Below, in pieces: positions 14,357 through 22,463 of a stretch of DNA of 64,000 nt. Position numbers and translations under genes: made by a program. The DNA is from Pseudomonas sp. MF4836 (GTDB taxonomy: Bacteria > Pseudomonadota > Gammaproteobacteria > Pseudomonadales > Pseudomonadaceae). Location of the stretch: the NCBI RefSeq assembly GCF_002018875.1, contig NZ_MVOL01000016.1, forward strand, positions 62,001-126,000, given 5' to 3'. The stretch's first letter is position 1. Every line of letters starts with the position of its first letter. Under the pieces are notes generated by a model, which ran no database searches, was not told the origin of the DNA, and saw nothing but the letters and a program-made list of their open reading frames with translations.

Positions 14357-15340
14357 CTAACGCGCAATTATTTCCTGGCTGCCATCGGCATGGGTCTGCA
14401 CCGCCACTGGCAGGATGCTGGGCAAGGCCTTGAGCAGGGCGTCGGTGTCGTCACAGCGGAACACACTGGTCAAACGCAGATTGGCCACCGCCGGGTTGTC
14501 GACGCGCAGCGGTTGCTGGCGATAACGCGACACTTCAGCCGCCACGTCAGCCAGGCTCGCGTTGTTGAACACCAGCTTGCCGTTGCGCCAGGCCGTGAGT
14601 GCCTCGGGGTCGACCGCATGGGCCGCAGCCACCGTGCCGTTGCTGTCGATCCGCGTGCCGAGGCCGGCGGTGAGGCTGACAAAATCACCTTCGGCAGCGT
14701 CGCGGCCCTGCACCTTGACCGTGCCCTGCTCCACTGCAACCCGGGTCTGGCCGGCGTCGCGGCGCACATCGAAGCGGGTCCCGGTGACCGTGACCTTGCC
14801 CGGCCCGGCGGCCACCACAAAGGGCCGGCTGCTGTCGTGTTCGACGCTGAACATGGCCTCGCCTTCGCTCAATTCGATATGGCGCTGGCCTTTTTCGTAG
14901 CGCACCTGCAACCGGCTGCGGCTGTTGAGGTCGATCTGCGAACCGTCCGGCAGCGCCACATGGCGGCGCTCGCCCAGGGCGGTGGCAAACTCCGCGCTGT
15001 AGGAGGCCGGCTGGTTCAGGCCACTGAACAACCCCAGCCCCACGGCCACCGCCAGCACGCTGGCCGCCAGGGCGTAACGCAACATCGGACGGCGCCGGGC
15101 AGGTGGCGCCGGGTCCTTGCACAAGGCCTGCAAACGTTCCCGTGGCAACAGGTCGGTGGCGCTCCACAGGGTCTGCAGCAGTTGAAATTCATCCCGGTGC
15201 TGCGGGTGCTCGGCCAGCCAGGCGTCGAACCCCTGCCGCTCTTCAGCGCTCAGCGCGGGCTCTTGCAGACGCACGAACCATAGCGCCGCCTCATCGCGCA
15301 CCGTCGCCGGTCCGCACGCGCAATCACGGCTATCCATCAT
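14357..15340 (-). CDS. fecR: FecR-type anti-sigma factor/regulator
   Basis: Inner-membrane regulator that passes the signal from the receptor's N-terminal domain to the ECF sigma factor. The start at 15340 (or 15337, tandem ATG) has AGGAAC upstream; the longer frame overlaps fecI. The cytoplasmic N-terminal domain holds the typical EAALWFVRLQEP..LSAEERQGFDAWL (about 14-45). A single membrane helix lies near residues 88-108 (RYALAASVLAVAVGLGLF). The periplasmic FecR domain follows (ALPDGSQIDLNSRSRLQVRY, VTVTGTRFDVRRD). The C-terminal secretin-like segment is also present. 327 residues, usual length. The order sigma-regulator-receptor matches fecIRA. Confidence 0.88.
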   Translation of the reverse strand: MMDSRDCACGPATVRDEAALWFVRLQEPALSAEERQGFDAWLAEHPQHRDEFQLLQTLWSATDLLPRERLQALCKDPAPPARRRPMLRYALAASVLAVAVGLGLFSGLNQPASYSAEFATALGERRHVALPDGSQIDLNSRSRLQVRYEKGQRHIELSEGEAMFSVEHDSSRPFVVAAGPGKVTVTGTRFDVRRDAGQTRVAVEQGTVKVQGRDAAEGDFVSLTAGLGTRIDSNGTVAAAHAVDPEALTAWRNGKLVFNNASLADVAAEVSRYRQQPLRVDNPAVANLRLTSVFRCDDTDALLKALPSILPVAVQTHADGSQEIIAR

Positions 15341-15380
15341 GGAAGTTCCTGTTTGGCAGAGGGTGAAAAGTCTCGGCGGC

Positions 15381-15881
15381 TCATGGCATCGGCCCGTCCA
15401 GGCGGTCACGCAGATGCCGCAGGGTGCGGATCATATACTTTTCCACCATGTTTTTTGACAGGCCCAGGCGCTCGGCGATTTCCGCCTGGGTCAGGCCTTC
15501 AATCTTCTGCCAGACAAACGCCTTGCGGCAGTTCAGCGGCAACTCGGCAAGGGCCTGTTCAATGGAGTCAGCAAGCTGGATCGCGTGCATGAAATGCTCC
15601 GGGTCGCCGGTCGGCGGCGTGCTGTGATGAATCGCTTCCAGTTCCATGGCCCCGCGCCGGTCTTCGCGACGATAGCCGTCCACCGCAATGTTGCGTGCGG
15701 TCTGGTGCAGATAGGCCCGTGGCTGCTCGACCTTGTCCGGGTCCGACTCCAGCACCCGGACAAAGGTGTCGTGGGCCAGGTCTTCAGCCTGCTGACGGTT
15801 TTTCAGCCGACGCGTCCAGGTGCCGATCAACTCTTCGTAGTACTCGAAAAAGCCTGGTCTGCGGGGCGGCTGGGGAGTCAT
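15381..15881 (-). CDS. fecI: ECF sigma factor FecI type
   Basis: Extracytoplasmic-function sigma factor of 166 residues. Region 2 includes YYEELIGTWTRRLKNRQQAEDLAHDTFVRVL and region 4 includes LPLNCRKAFVWQKIEGLTQAEIAERLGLSKNMVEKYMIRTLRHL, with the helix-turn-helix near the C-terminus. It should direct RNA polymerase to the fecA promoter when FecR is released. A Fur-box-like sequence lies about 30 bp upstream. The downstream target receptor is disrupted by the element, so the sigma factor may have no receptor to drive unless the element excises. Confidence 0.9.
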   Translation of the reverse strand: MTPQPPRRPGFFEYYEELIGTWTRRLKNRQQAEDLAHDTFVRVLESDPDKVEQPRAYLHQTARNIAVDGYRREDRRGAMELEAIHHSTPPTGDPEHFMHAIQLADSIEQALAELPLNCRKAFVWQKIEGLTQAEIAERLGLSKNMVEKYMIRTLRHLRDRLDGPMP

Positions 15882-15910
15882 CGCGGTGTGCTGGGGGACT
15901 GGGGGCGTGA

Positions 15911-15929
15911 ATAGTAATGCTTCTTATTA
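15911..15929 (-). promoter_or_regulatory. Fur-box-like site upstream of fecI
   Basis: Read toward fecI: AATAAGAAGCATTACTATT, a close match to the AATAAGAATCATTATC-type Fur boxes of Pseudomonas iron-sigma genes. It is about 30 bp from the fecI start. Confidence 0.6.
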
Positions 15930-16267
15930 AACCCAGCAATTGATTAGAAGGGCGCCCATGCTGGAAGTACTGGCCAGCCCTCGGAACATCATCGATTTCG
16001 ACGGACGCTGGATCACCGGGCACACCGCAGCAGATGAGGTGTTCGGCCTGCCAGGGAGTGCCGGCCATGCACGTCCGTCGCAAAGTCGTCTAAATCGCGG
16101 GACGAGGCCTAATCTAGAGCGTGATGCATCTCGTTTCCGGGATGAGTCATTCCACTCGGCAGCAGGGACACTCGACCGCCGAGCTACGACCCCTTCAAGT
16201 ACACAAGGAACAGGGAGTAAGGAATAACCCGGCAAGGCCGCAGGCTTTGCTATCGGAGCGCGTCACC
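15930..16267. other. Gene-poor stretch upstream of the small membrane-protein gene
   Basis: About 340 bp without a convincing gene. A 95-codon plus-strand frame (15940-16227, including LASPRNIIDFDGRWITGHTA) has no ribosome site and loses coding character after about 40 codons. It could be a remnant. Confidence 0.35.
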
Positions 16268-16564
16268 ATGAACAGCACCCGAGACAGCATGGTTCTCACC
16301 CTCAAGATCATTGCGATCTTTGTCATCCTGATCAGCAGCGCCCACCTGGTTCTGATCCCGCTGTTGGCCCCAGGCATGAGGAGCGGCTGCATCCTTATCG
16401 CCGGCGCCGCAGCCGCAGCCCTGTTCGGGGCCTCCATCGGCTATAGGGCGGTCGATGACATGCTGCTGGTCAAGCTCGGCTTGAGTGCCTGCTACGCCGC
16501 CATCACCACCCTGCTGGTGCTTTTACTGTCGGTATTTATAATGCGCCACGGCGTAACGGTCTGA
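16268..16564 (+). CDS. Small two/three-helix membrane protein, unknown
   Basis: 98 residues with three hydrophobic segments: about 10-32 (LKIIAIFVILISSAHLVLIPLL), about 40-58 (GCILIAGAAAAALFGASIGY), and about 72-93 (SACYAAITTLLVLLLSVFIM). The ATG at 16268 is chosen because the longer frame upstream is low in coding character and GGAG lies 12 bp upstream. No family recognised; likely an inner-membrane protein. Confidence 0.6.
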   Translation: MNSTRDSMVLTLKIIAIFVILISSAHLVLIPLLAPGMRSGCILIAGAAAAALFGASIGYRAVDDMLLVKLGLSACYAAITTLLVLLLSVFIMRHGVTV

Positions 16565-16649
16565 GGGTTGCCAGGCGCGTTCAGCCAACCCGGGACTTGC
16601 CCCCATCACCGACTGTTCAAGCTCGATTTTCTACAAGGAACGTACCTGC

Positions 16650-17093
16650 ATGCAGCGCATCCCTGGTCTGTGCGCCCTGCTCGGCCTGCTGCTGGCCAGC
16701 ACCAGCGTCGTGGCCGACAACGCCGCCGACGAACACCTGTATTACTCCATGGTTCCCGGCCATTACGCGCTGATCGGCCAGGCGCCCGACGGCGGCGCCG
16801 CCTACTCCGGCAGCGCTGAAATCACCTTCAGCAACGGCGCCCTGACCCTGGTCAAAACCATCAATGGCCAGACCACCACCGCCATTGGCAAGGTGGCGCG
16901 GGCGACCATGGCCGAGGCCGATATGCTGGCCTTCAGTTGGCCGGGGCACGGCGCCACGTGCCTGGTGCGCGGCGACCTGGATAACTACAGCCGCCTGAGC
17001 TGCTACTGGACCCGCAACGGCGTGGACCACCAGCAACCGGGCCTGGAGGCCTACTTCCCGACCGCGACCTGGCCCGCCAATCGCGACCGCTAG
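16650..17093 (+). CDS. Unknown exported protein
   Basis: 147 residues with a clear signal peptide (MQRIPGLCALLGLLLASTSVVA, cleavage after VVA). The mature domain is rich in beta-strand residues and has two cysteines near the end (ATCLVRGDLDNYSRLSCYW) that could form a disulphide. CAAGGAAC lies about 8 bases upstream of the ATG. Likely periplasmic. Followed after 39 bp by another unknown gene in the same direction. Confidence 0.65.
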   Translation: MQRIPGLCALLGLLLASTSVVADNAADEHLYYSMVPGHYALIGQAPDGGAAYSGSAEITFSNGALTLVKTINGQTTTAIGKVARATMAEADMLAFSWPGHGATCLVRGDLDNYSRLSCYWTRNGVDHQQPGLEAYFPTATWPANRDR

Positions 17094-17132
17094 CCACTCG
17101 CGCTTTTTTGACCCACAACCCGAGCCCGCCCC

Positions 17133-17618
17133 ATGAAAATCGAACTGCTGGACCAGCACATGATCGGCCACTGGGACGTCAGCCCGAGCATCACCCAGTG
17201 CGAGTTCCAGTTCGCCACCACCCTGATCTACGTCGAGCACGCCAAGGGCCAGTCGCCCGCCGCACGCATCGCCCTGGCCCAGCAAACGGTCCAGGCCACC
17301 TGGGATGACCTGCCCGCCGCCCTGACGTTTGCCGAGCAGGTCAGCCGGCCGCAGATGAGCGAGTTCTGGGCGCTGTATGCCCACAACCAACTCCAGGGCT
17401 CACCGCTGATGGTGTATTCGATCCACTACACCCTCGCCAGCCCATCCCCCGAGTACAGCCTGTCGTACAACCCGGATTTCCCCTGGGAGCTTGAAGTATT
17501 CGCCCCGGACGACCTGTTGCACGAGCGGCCGATCCCCCTGGAGCGCTACGCCCCGGCGGATGATGTGTGGTTTTCGGTATGGCGCCTGGGAGCGGGGCAT
17601 TTTTGCAGCCAGGCCTGA
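17133..17618 (+). CDS. Unknown cytoplasmic protein
   Basis: 161 residues with no signal peptide or membrane segment. Start at MKIELLDQHMIGHWD. The sequence is rich in aromatic residues and looks like a compact alpha/beta domain. I do not recognise a family. It follows the exported-protein gene closely and may be co-transcribed with it. Confidence 0.6.
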   Translation: MKIELLDQHMIGHWDVSPSITQCEFQFATTLIYVEHAKGQSPAARIALAQQTVQATWDDLPAALTFAEQVSRPQMSEFWALYAHNQLQGSPLMVYSIHYTLASPSPEYSLSYNPDFPWELEVFAPDDLLHERPIPLERYAPADDVWFSVWRLGAGHFCSQA

Positions 17619-17756
17619 ACCCGACGCCCCTTGCCTGCGACCGGCGAGCGCCGGTGGATAATCGGCGCTGGAAAAAAACCGCCACAAGGCCCATCCTCCG
17701 CGACTTTTTCAAACACGGCGTCGCCCTGGCGCCCCGACTTGCCAAGGATCATTGCC

Positions 17757-18311
17757 ATGCCAGACCAACCCTTGAACGCCGCTGACTTCGACGTGATCGA
17801 GAACACCCTGCTGCAATACGGTGACGATCACTCGGTGCTCAACCCTTCGGAACTCGACGGCTACTTCACCGCCCTGGTTTCCAGCCCTGCTCGGGTCGAC
17901 ATCGCCGAGTGGTTCCCGGCCATCTGGGGTGGGCAGAACCCGGACTGGGACAGCCCGGAACAAGGCAAGCAGTTCATCGAACTCTGCGTGCGCCACATGA
18001 ACACCCTGGCCAGCCAGCTGGCACTGGACGCCTCGGCCTTCAAGGCACGTTTTGAAACCACCGAACACCAGGGCCAACCCCTGACCCTGGCCGAAGAATG
18101 GTGCTTCGGTTACCTGCGCGGCGTCGCCGTGGGCAACTGGCCGCAAATGCCGGCGCCCCAGGCCGCCCTGCTGCAATCGATCATCGAGTGCGCCGAACAG
18201 GACAACTTCGAACTGCCGGCCGACCTCAACGTGGCCCTGCACAATCAGCGCGTGGCAGCCATCGAACCGGCGGCGCGCAGCCTGCACAACTACTGGCTGG
18301 ATCGGCGCTAA
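17757..18311 (+). CDS. UPF0149/YecA-family protein
   Basis: 184 residues. The all-helical YecA/UPF0149 fold is suggested by the characteristic blocks LNPSELDGYFTALVSSP (about 25-45), PAIWGGQNPDW, and AEEWCFGYLRGVAVG (about 112-127). The C-terminal SEC-C zinc motif present in some relatives is absent. The ATG at 17757 was chosen over the upstream frame because the family begins near here. Biochemical role of the family is not established. Confidence 0.75.
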   Translation: MPDQPLNAADFDVIENTLLQYGDDHSVLNPSELDGYFTALVSSPARVDIAEWFPAIWGGQNPDWDSPEQGKQFIELCVRHMNTLASQLALDASAFKARFETTEHQGQPLTLAEEWCFGYLRGVAVGNWPQMPAPQAALLQSIIECAEQDNFELPADLNVALHNQRVAAIEPAARSLHNYWLDRR

Positions 18312-18350
18312 AAGCCTGTCCACGATCTAGCGAGCGACGCTCAGGCAAGG

Positions 18351-18410
18351 CAAAAGTGGCTGAGAAAGCGGAGTTTAGGGCCCTAAATGAGCATTTCGAA
18401 GCCACTTTTG
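18351..18410. repeat. 60-bp nested inverted repeat (MITE/REP-like hairpin)
   Basis: CAAAAGTGGCT (18351-18361) pairs perfectly with AGCCACTTTTG (18400-18410), around a central TTTAGGGCCCTAAA palindrome (18374-18387). Elements with GAGTTTAGGGCCCTAAATGAGC are, to my recollection, dispersed in Pseudomonas genomes. It lies in the 245-bp gap after the YecA-like gene. Confidence 0.6.
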
Positions 18411-18557
18411 ACGCGGCATGAGCTAAGCGCAGCAGACCGTGAACAGGCGCTAAGGCGCATCCAGTGATGAGTGCCGGGTAAAATCAGCTCACCTGTGCGG
18501 TGATTTGCCCTGCACTTTCCCTATAGAATTCGACGTCTTCTTACAGCGAGTCATGAA

Positions 18558-19199
18558 ATGGATGTTCACTCGGTTTTGACCTACACCCTGGTCGCGGCAA
18601 TCTCCATCGCCAGCCCTGGCCCGGCCACCCTGGTGGCCTTGCACAACAGCGTGGCCTACGGTGCCAAATCGACCCTGTGGTCGTCGCTGGGCAATGTCAG
18701 CGGCCTGTTTTGCATGTCCGCGGCGGCGATGCTGGGCCTTGGGGCATTGATCGCCAGCTCCGAAATCATCTTCAACGCGGTGAAAATCGCCGGCGCCGGC
18801 TACCTGTTTTACCTGGGCGCCAAGCACCTGCTGAAGAAGGAACCGGTGCTTTCGGCCAGCAGCGACGGGAGCCCCGAGGGCCAGATGCCGCCGCGCTCGA
18901 AGCTGTTCAAGTCGGCGTTCCTGACCGCCGCCACCAACCCCAAGGCGACGATTTTCTTCACCGCGCTGTTCCCGCAATTCATCGATCAAAACGCAGCGCT
19001 GGTGCCGCAGTTTTTCATCCTGACCCTGATCTTCATGGCCTTGTCGCTGATCTCCCTAAGCATCTACGCGCTGCTGGCCTCGCGGGCCAAGGGTGTACTG
19101 ACCCGGCCGGCGTTTTCCAAGTGGGTCAACCGCGTGGTGGGCTCCACGTTCATCTTCTTCGGCAGCGCCATCCTGACCATGCGCCGGCAAACGGCGTAA
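18558..19199 (+). CDS. LysE/RhtB-family amino-acid exporter
   Basis: 213 residues with about six membrane helices. The family's N-terminal pattern is clear (SIASPGPATLVALHNSVAYGAK), followed by GAGYLFYLGAKHLL (about 74-88) and AATNPKATIFFTALFPQFI (about 126-145). Such proteins export amino acids or homoserine lactones; the substrate here is not determined. A second family member is at 29887-30513. Confidence 0.85.
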   Translation: MDVHSVLTYTLVAAISIASPGPATLVALHNSVAYGAKSTLWSSLGNVSGLFCMSAAAMLGLGALIASSEIIFNAVKIAGAGYLFYLGAKHLLKKEPVLSASSDGSPEGQMPPRSKLFKSAFLTAATNPKATIFFTALFPQFIDQNAALVPQFFILTLIFMALSLISLSIYALLASRAKGVLTRPAFSKWVNRVVGSTFIFFGSAILTMRRQTA

Positions 19200-19307
19200 T
19201 CCGTTCAAGGGCGGCCTGCCGTGCGCTCGTGGCGAGGGGCCAAGCTCCTTCGCCACAACTGAGCGAACATTGCCCCCTCCCAGACCGACCGTGTGTAGAC
19301 CCCGCCC

Positions 19308-20198
19308 ATGACTTTCTCCCTCGTCGCCAACGGCCACCTCATCCCTCCCACGCAACCTGACGCCGTCATTCCCTGGTGGAGTTTTACCAAGACCGTGCTC
19401 GCGGCGACCGCCCTGTCCCTGGTGCGTGACGGGTTGCTGACCCTCGACGAACCGCTGGCCGAAGGGCCGTTCAGCCTGCGCCAATTGCTCCGCCACGAAG
19501 CCGGGTTAGCCGATTACAGCGAGCTGGCGGATTACCACGCCGCCGTAGCCCGGCATGACACGCCGTGGTCGGCCGAGGAGATGCTGCAACGCCTGGATGC
19601 CGGGCGCCTGCGCTATCCACCGGGCAGTGGCTGGCGGTACTCCAACGTCGGTTATCTGTGGCTCACCCGGGTGATCGAACGGGTCAGCGGCCTGGCATTG
19701 CACCAGGCCCTGAGCCAGCGGGTACTGGCGCCCCTGAAGGTGTCGGATGTGCGCCTGGCCCGTACTCGCGCCGACCTGGCAACAGTAGCGATGGGCGACT
19801 GCCCGGACTACGACCCGGGCTGGGTGTATCACGGGCTGCTGGTCGGTCCCTTGGCGCAGGCGGCGCTGCTCCTGGAACGCCTGCTGAACGGGGATCTGCT
19901 GCCCCCGGCGCTGTTGCAGGCGGTGCAGACGCCACGCCTGCTCGGCGGGCCGATTGCCGGGCGCCCCTGGACCGCGCCGGGCTACGGCCTGGGCCTGATG
20001 TGCGGCGCGGTGGCCGGCGGCTTGAGCTTGAGCGGCCACACCGGCTCCGGACCCGGCAGCGTGCTGGCGGTGTATCACGCGGTGCATGGCAGCCACAGCG
20101 CCAGTTGCGCGGTATGGCAGACCGGGGGCGATCAGGGCGCAGTCGAGGCCGAAGTGGTCGCCCGTTTGCAGGCTGAGCTGGGGCTGATTTCAGGTTGA
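19308..20198 (+). CDS. Beta-lactamase-fold serine hydrolase
   Basis: 296 residues of the beta-lactamase/class-C/EstB-like family. The SxxK nucleophile motif is SFTK (about residue 25, PWWSFTKTV). The second motif Tyr is in WRYSNVGYLW (about 109-118), and a late GHTGSGPGS (about 246-255) fits the third motif. There is no signal peptide, so it is likely cytoplasmic. It could be an esterase or peptidase rather than a resistance enzyme. Confidence 0.75.
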   Translation: MTFSLVANGHLIPPTQPDAVIPWWSFTKTVLAATALSLVRDGLLTLDEPLAEGPFSLRQLLRHEAGLADYSELADYHAAVARHDTPWSAEEMLQRLDAGRLRYPPGSGWRYSNVGYLWLTRVIERVSGLALHQALSQRVLAPLKVSDVRLARTRADLATVAMGDCPDYDPGWVYHGLLVGPLAQAALLLERLLNGDLLPPALLQAVQTPRLLGGPIAGRPWTAPGYGLGLMCGAVAGGLSLSGHTGSGPGSVLAVYHAVHGSHSASCAVWQTGGDQGAVEAEVVARLQAELGLISG

Positions 20199-20254
20199 TT
20201 CGGCAAACGCACCAACACTCATCTGCTTGACAACAGAAATTCCAAACGTCTATT

Positions 20255-20268
20255 GTCTGACAACCTGA
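20255..20268 (+). promoter_or_regulatory. Operator-like GTCTGACAACCTGA, copy 1
   Basis: Fourteen-base sequence 16 bp upstream of the GntR regulator gene, repeated exactly upstream of lhgO (21058-21071). Likely the regulator's binding site, pointing to autoregulation. Confidence 0.55.
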
Positions 20269-20284
20269 CTACCAAGGTTGTCTT

Positions 20285-20995
20285 ATGCTTGAGCTCCAGC
20301 GCCCCGACTCTCTCGTGATGCGTGTTGTCAGCGTTATCCGCGCCGAGATCGAATCCGGGAACCTCGCTCCCGAGTCGCGCTTGCCCACCGAACAGCAATT
20401 GGCCGAACAGCTGAGCGTCAGCCGTTCGGTGATTCGCGAGGCCATTGCCCAGCTCAAGGCCGACGGGGTATTGATCGCCCGTCGCGGCCTCGGTTCGTTC
20501 ATTTCCCAGACCCCAGCCGGGACGGTGTTTCGCTTCCCGACCCAGAACACTCGCCGGCCACAGCTGACGCAGATGTTCGAGATGCGCCTGTGGATCGAAA
20601 CCCAGGCCGCCTCGATTGCCGCCCAGCGCCGTGACGAGCAGGACCTGCAACGCATGCAGCAGGCCTTGCAGGAAATGCACGACAAACGCAGCGATTTCGA
20701 AGCCGCCGCCCTGGCCGACGTGGCCTTCCACCGCGCCATTGCCGAAGCCAGTAAAAACGAATACTTCGTGGCCTTTCATGACTTCCTCAGAAGCCAGTTG
20801 GCCACCGCACGCAAAACCGCCTGGGAAAACTCGGCGTCGCGCTTTGTCGGCGGTTCGGCCGATGCGACCCAGGAACACCAGGCCATGTACCAGGCCATCG
20901 CCGCTGGCGACCGACAAGCCGCAGCCGCCTGCGCCGATGCGCACTTGCGCGCCTCCGCCAAGCGCCTGCAACTTGAGTTGCCAGCCACCGACTGA
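20285..20995 (+). CDS. GntR-family (FadR/FCD) regulator of lhgO cluster
   Basis: 236 residues. The N-terminal winged helix-turn-helix is about 10-75 (ESRLPTEQQLAEQLSVSRSVIREAIAQL, then RRGLGSFI). The C-terminal FCD ligand domain (about 95-225) carries the metal/ligand residues in LADVAFHRAIAEAS and EHQAMYQAIAAGD. Lactate, glycolate and related acid regulators have this architecture. It is followed by lhgO and a transporter and shares an operator-like 14-mer with lhgO, so it probably controls 2-hydroxyglutarate or related acid catabolism. Confidence 0.85.
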   Translation: MLELQRPDSLVMRVVSVIRAEIESGNLAPESRLPTEQQLAEQLSVSRSVIREAIAQLKADGVLIARRGLGSFISQTPAGTVFRFPTQNTRRPQLTQMFEMRLWIETQAASIAAQRRDEQDLQRMQQALQEMHDKRSDFEAAALADVAFHRAIAEASKNEYFVAFHDFLRSQLATARKTAWENSASRFVGGSADATQEHQAMYQAIAAGDRQAAAACADAHLRASAKRLQLELPATD

Positions 20996-21057
20996 GCCCA
21001 TGAACCCCTGAATATTGAGCGCGTGCTGCGGCACGCCGACTTTTGCCAGATGCATTA

Positions 21058-21071
21058 GTCTGACAACCTGA
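21058..21071 (+). promoter_or_regulatory. Operator-like GTCTGACAACCTGA, copy 2
   Basis: Exact repeat of 20255-20268, 34 bp upstream of lhgO. Links the GntR regulator to this gene. Confidence 0.55.
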
Positions 21072-21105
21072 TAACTAGACCTGCTGATCCAAGGTAACCC
21101 CCACA

Positions 21106-22299
21106 ATGATTTATGATTTTTGCATCATCGGCGGCGGCATCGTCGGCCTGGCCACCGCGATGGAACTGCTCAAGCGCCAGCCCGGCGCCTCCCTGGTGAT
21201 CCTGGAAAAAGAAGGCACCCTGGCCAAACACCAGACCGGGCACAACAGCGGCGTGATCCATGCCGGCATCTACTACGCACCGGGCAGCCTCAAGGCCGAC
21301 CTGTGTAAGCGCGGCGCCGAGGCCACCAAGCAGTTCTGCACCGAGCACGGGATCAAGTTCGAGGTCTGCGGCAAGCTGCTGGTGGCCTCCACTCCACTGG
21401 AGGTGGAGCGCATGCAGGCGCTGTACGCCCGCTCCCAACTCAATGGCATGAAGGTCGAACGCCTCGATGCCGATCAACTGCGCCAGCGCGAGCCGAATAT
21501 CGTCGGCCTGGGCGGGTTGTTTCTCGACGCCACCGGCATCGTCGACTACCGCGAAGTCTGCCAGACCATGGCCCGGGTGATCCGTGCCGGCGGCGGGGAA
21601 ATCTGTCTCGACCGCACCGTGACCGCCATCCAGGAAAGCCCCGACCACGTCGGTGTCAGCACCCATGACGGCACCTGGCAGGCGAAGAAACTGGTGGTCT
21701 GCGCCGGTCTGCAATCCGACCGCCTGGCGACAATGTCCGGGATCAGGATCGAGCACCAGATCATCCCGTTTCGCGGCGAATACTTCCGCCTGCCGGCGTC
21801 GAAAAACAACATCGTCAACCACCTGATCTACCCCATCCCCGACCCGGAGCTGCCGTTCCTCGGGGTGCACCTGACACGGATGATCGACGGCAGCGTGACG
21901 GTCGGGCCCAACGCGGTACTGGGCCTGGGGCGCGAGAACTACAAGAAGTTCTCGATCAACTGGCGCGATGTGGCGCAGTACGCGAGCTTCCCCGGGTTCT
22001 GGAAAACCATCTGGCAAAACCTCGGTTCCGGCAGCGTCGAGATGAAGAACTCGCTGTTCAAGTCCGGCTACCTGGAGCAATGCCGCAAGTATTGCCCGTC
22101 GCTGAACATCGACGACCTGCTGCCCTACGAAGCCGGTATCCGGGCCCAGGCGGTGATGCGTGACGGCAGCCTGGTGCATGATTTCCTGTTCGCCCAGACC
22201 TCGCGCATGCTCCATGTGTGCAATGCGCCCTCACCGGCCGCGACTTCGGCCATTCCCATCGGCGAGATGATTGCCGACCGCATGTTCCAGCACCCCTGA
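21106..22299 (+). CDS. lhgO: L-2-hydroxyglutarate oxidase/dehydrogenase
   Basis: FAD-dependent enzyme that oxidises L-2-hydroxyglutarate to 2-oxoglutarate, feeding electrons to the quinone pool. The N-terminal dinucleotide-binding motif is IIGGGIVGLATAMELL (residues 7-22). LhgO-typical HQTGHNSGVIHAGIYY follows at about 43-58, and a C-terminal CNAPSPAATSAIPIGEMI closes the FAD site. 397 residues, usual length. The adjacent transporter and GntR regulator suggest uptake and use of a dicarboxylic hydroxy acid. Confidence 0.88.
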   Translation: MIYDFCIIGGGIVGLATAMELLKRQPGASLVILEKEGTLAKHQTGHNSGVIHAGIYYAPGSLKADLCKRGAEATKQFCTEHGIKFEVCGKLLVASTPLEVERMQALYARSQLNGMKVERLDADQLRQREPNIVGLGGLFLDATGIVDYREVCQTMARVIRAGGGEICLDRTVTAIQESPDHVGVSTHDGTWQAKKLVVCAGLQSDRLATMSGIRIEHQIIPFRGEYFRLPASKNNIVNHLIYPIPDPELPFLGVHLTRMIDGSVTVGPNAVLGLGRENYKKFSINWRDVAQYASFPGFWKTIWQNLGSGSVEMKNSLFKSGYLEQCRKYCPSLNIDDLLPYEAGIRAQAVMRDGSLVHDFLFAQTSRMLHVCNAPSPAATSAIPIGEMIADRMFQHP

Positions 22300-22463
22300 T
22301 CCGCCCACGGCACTGCCCGAGTCACCACCCGGGCGGCCGCGTCGTGCTCGCACCACGGCTTCGGCCAGGTGTATGTACCCAGCCTGCGGGCCCGAACAGG
22401 GCCTGCGGAGCGCAATAAGTGTCCATTTGAAAATAAATATAATGATTCATGAGGAAGTCCGGA

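Noticed and set aside
15940..16227. 95-codon plus-strand frame
   Set aside because: No ribosome site, composition changes midway; kept only as a possible remnant.
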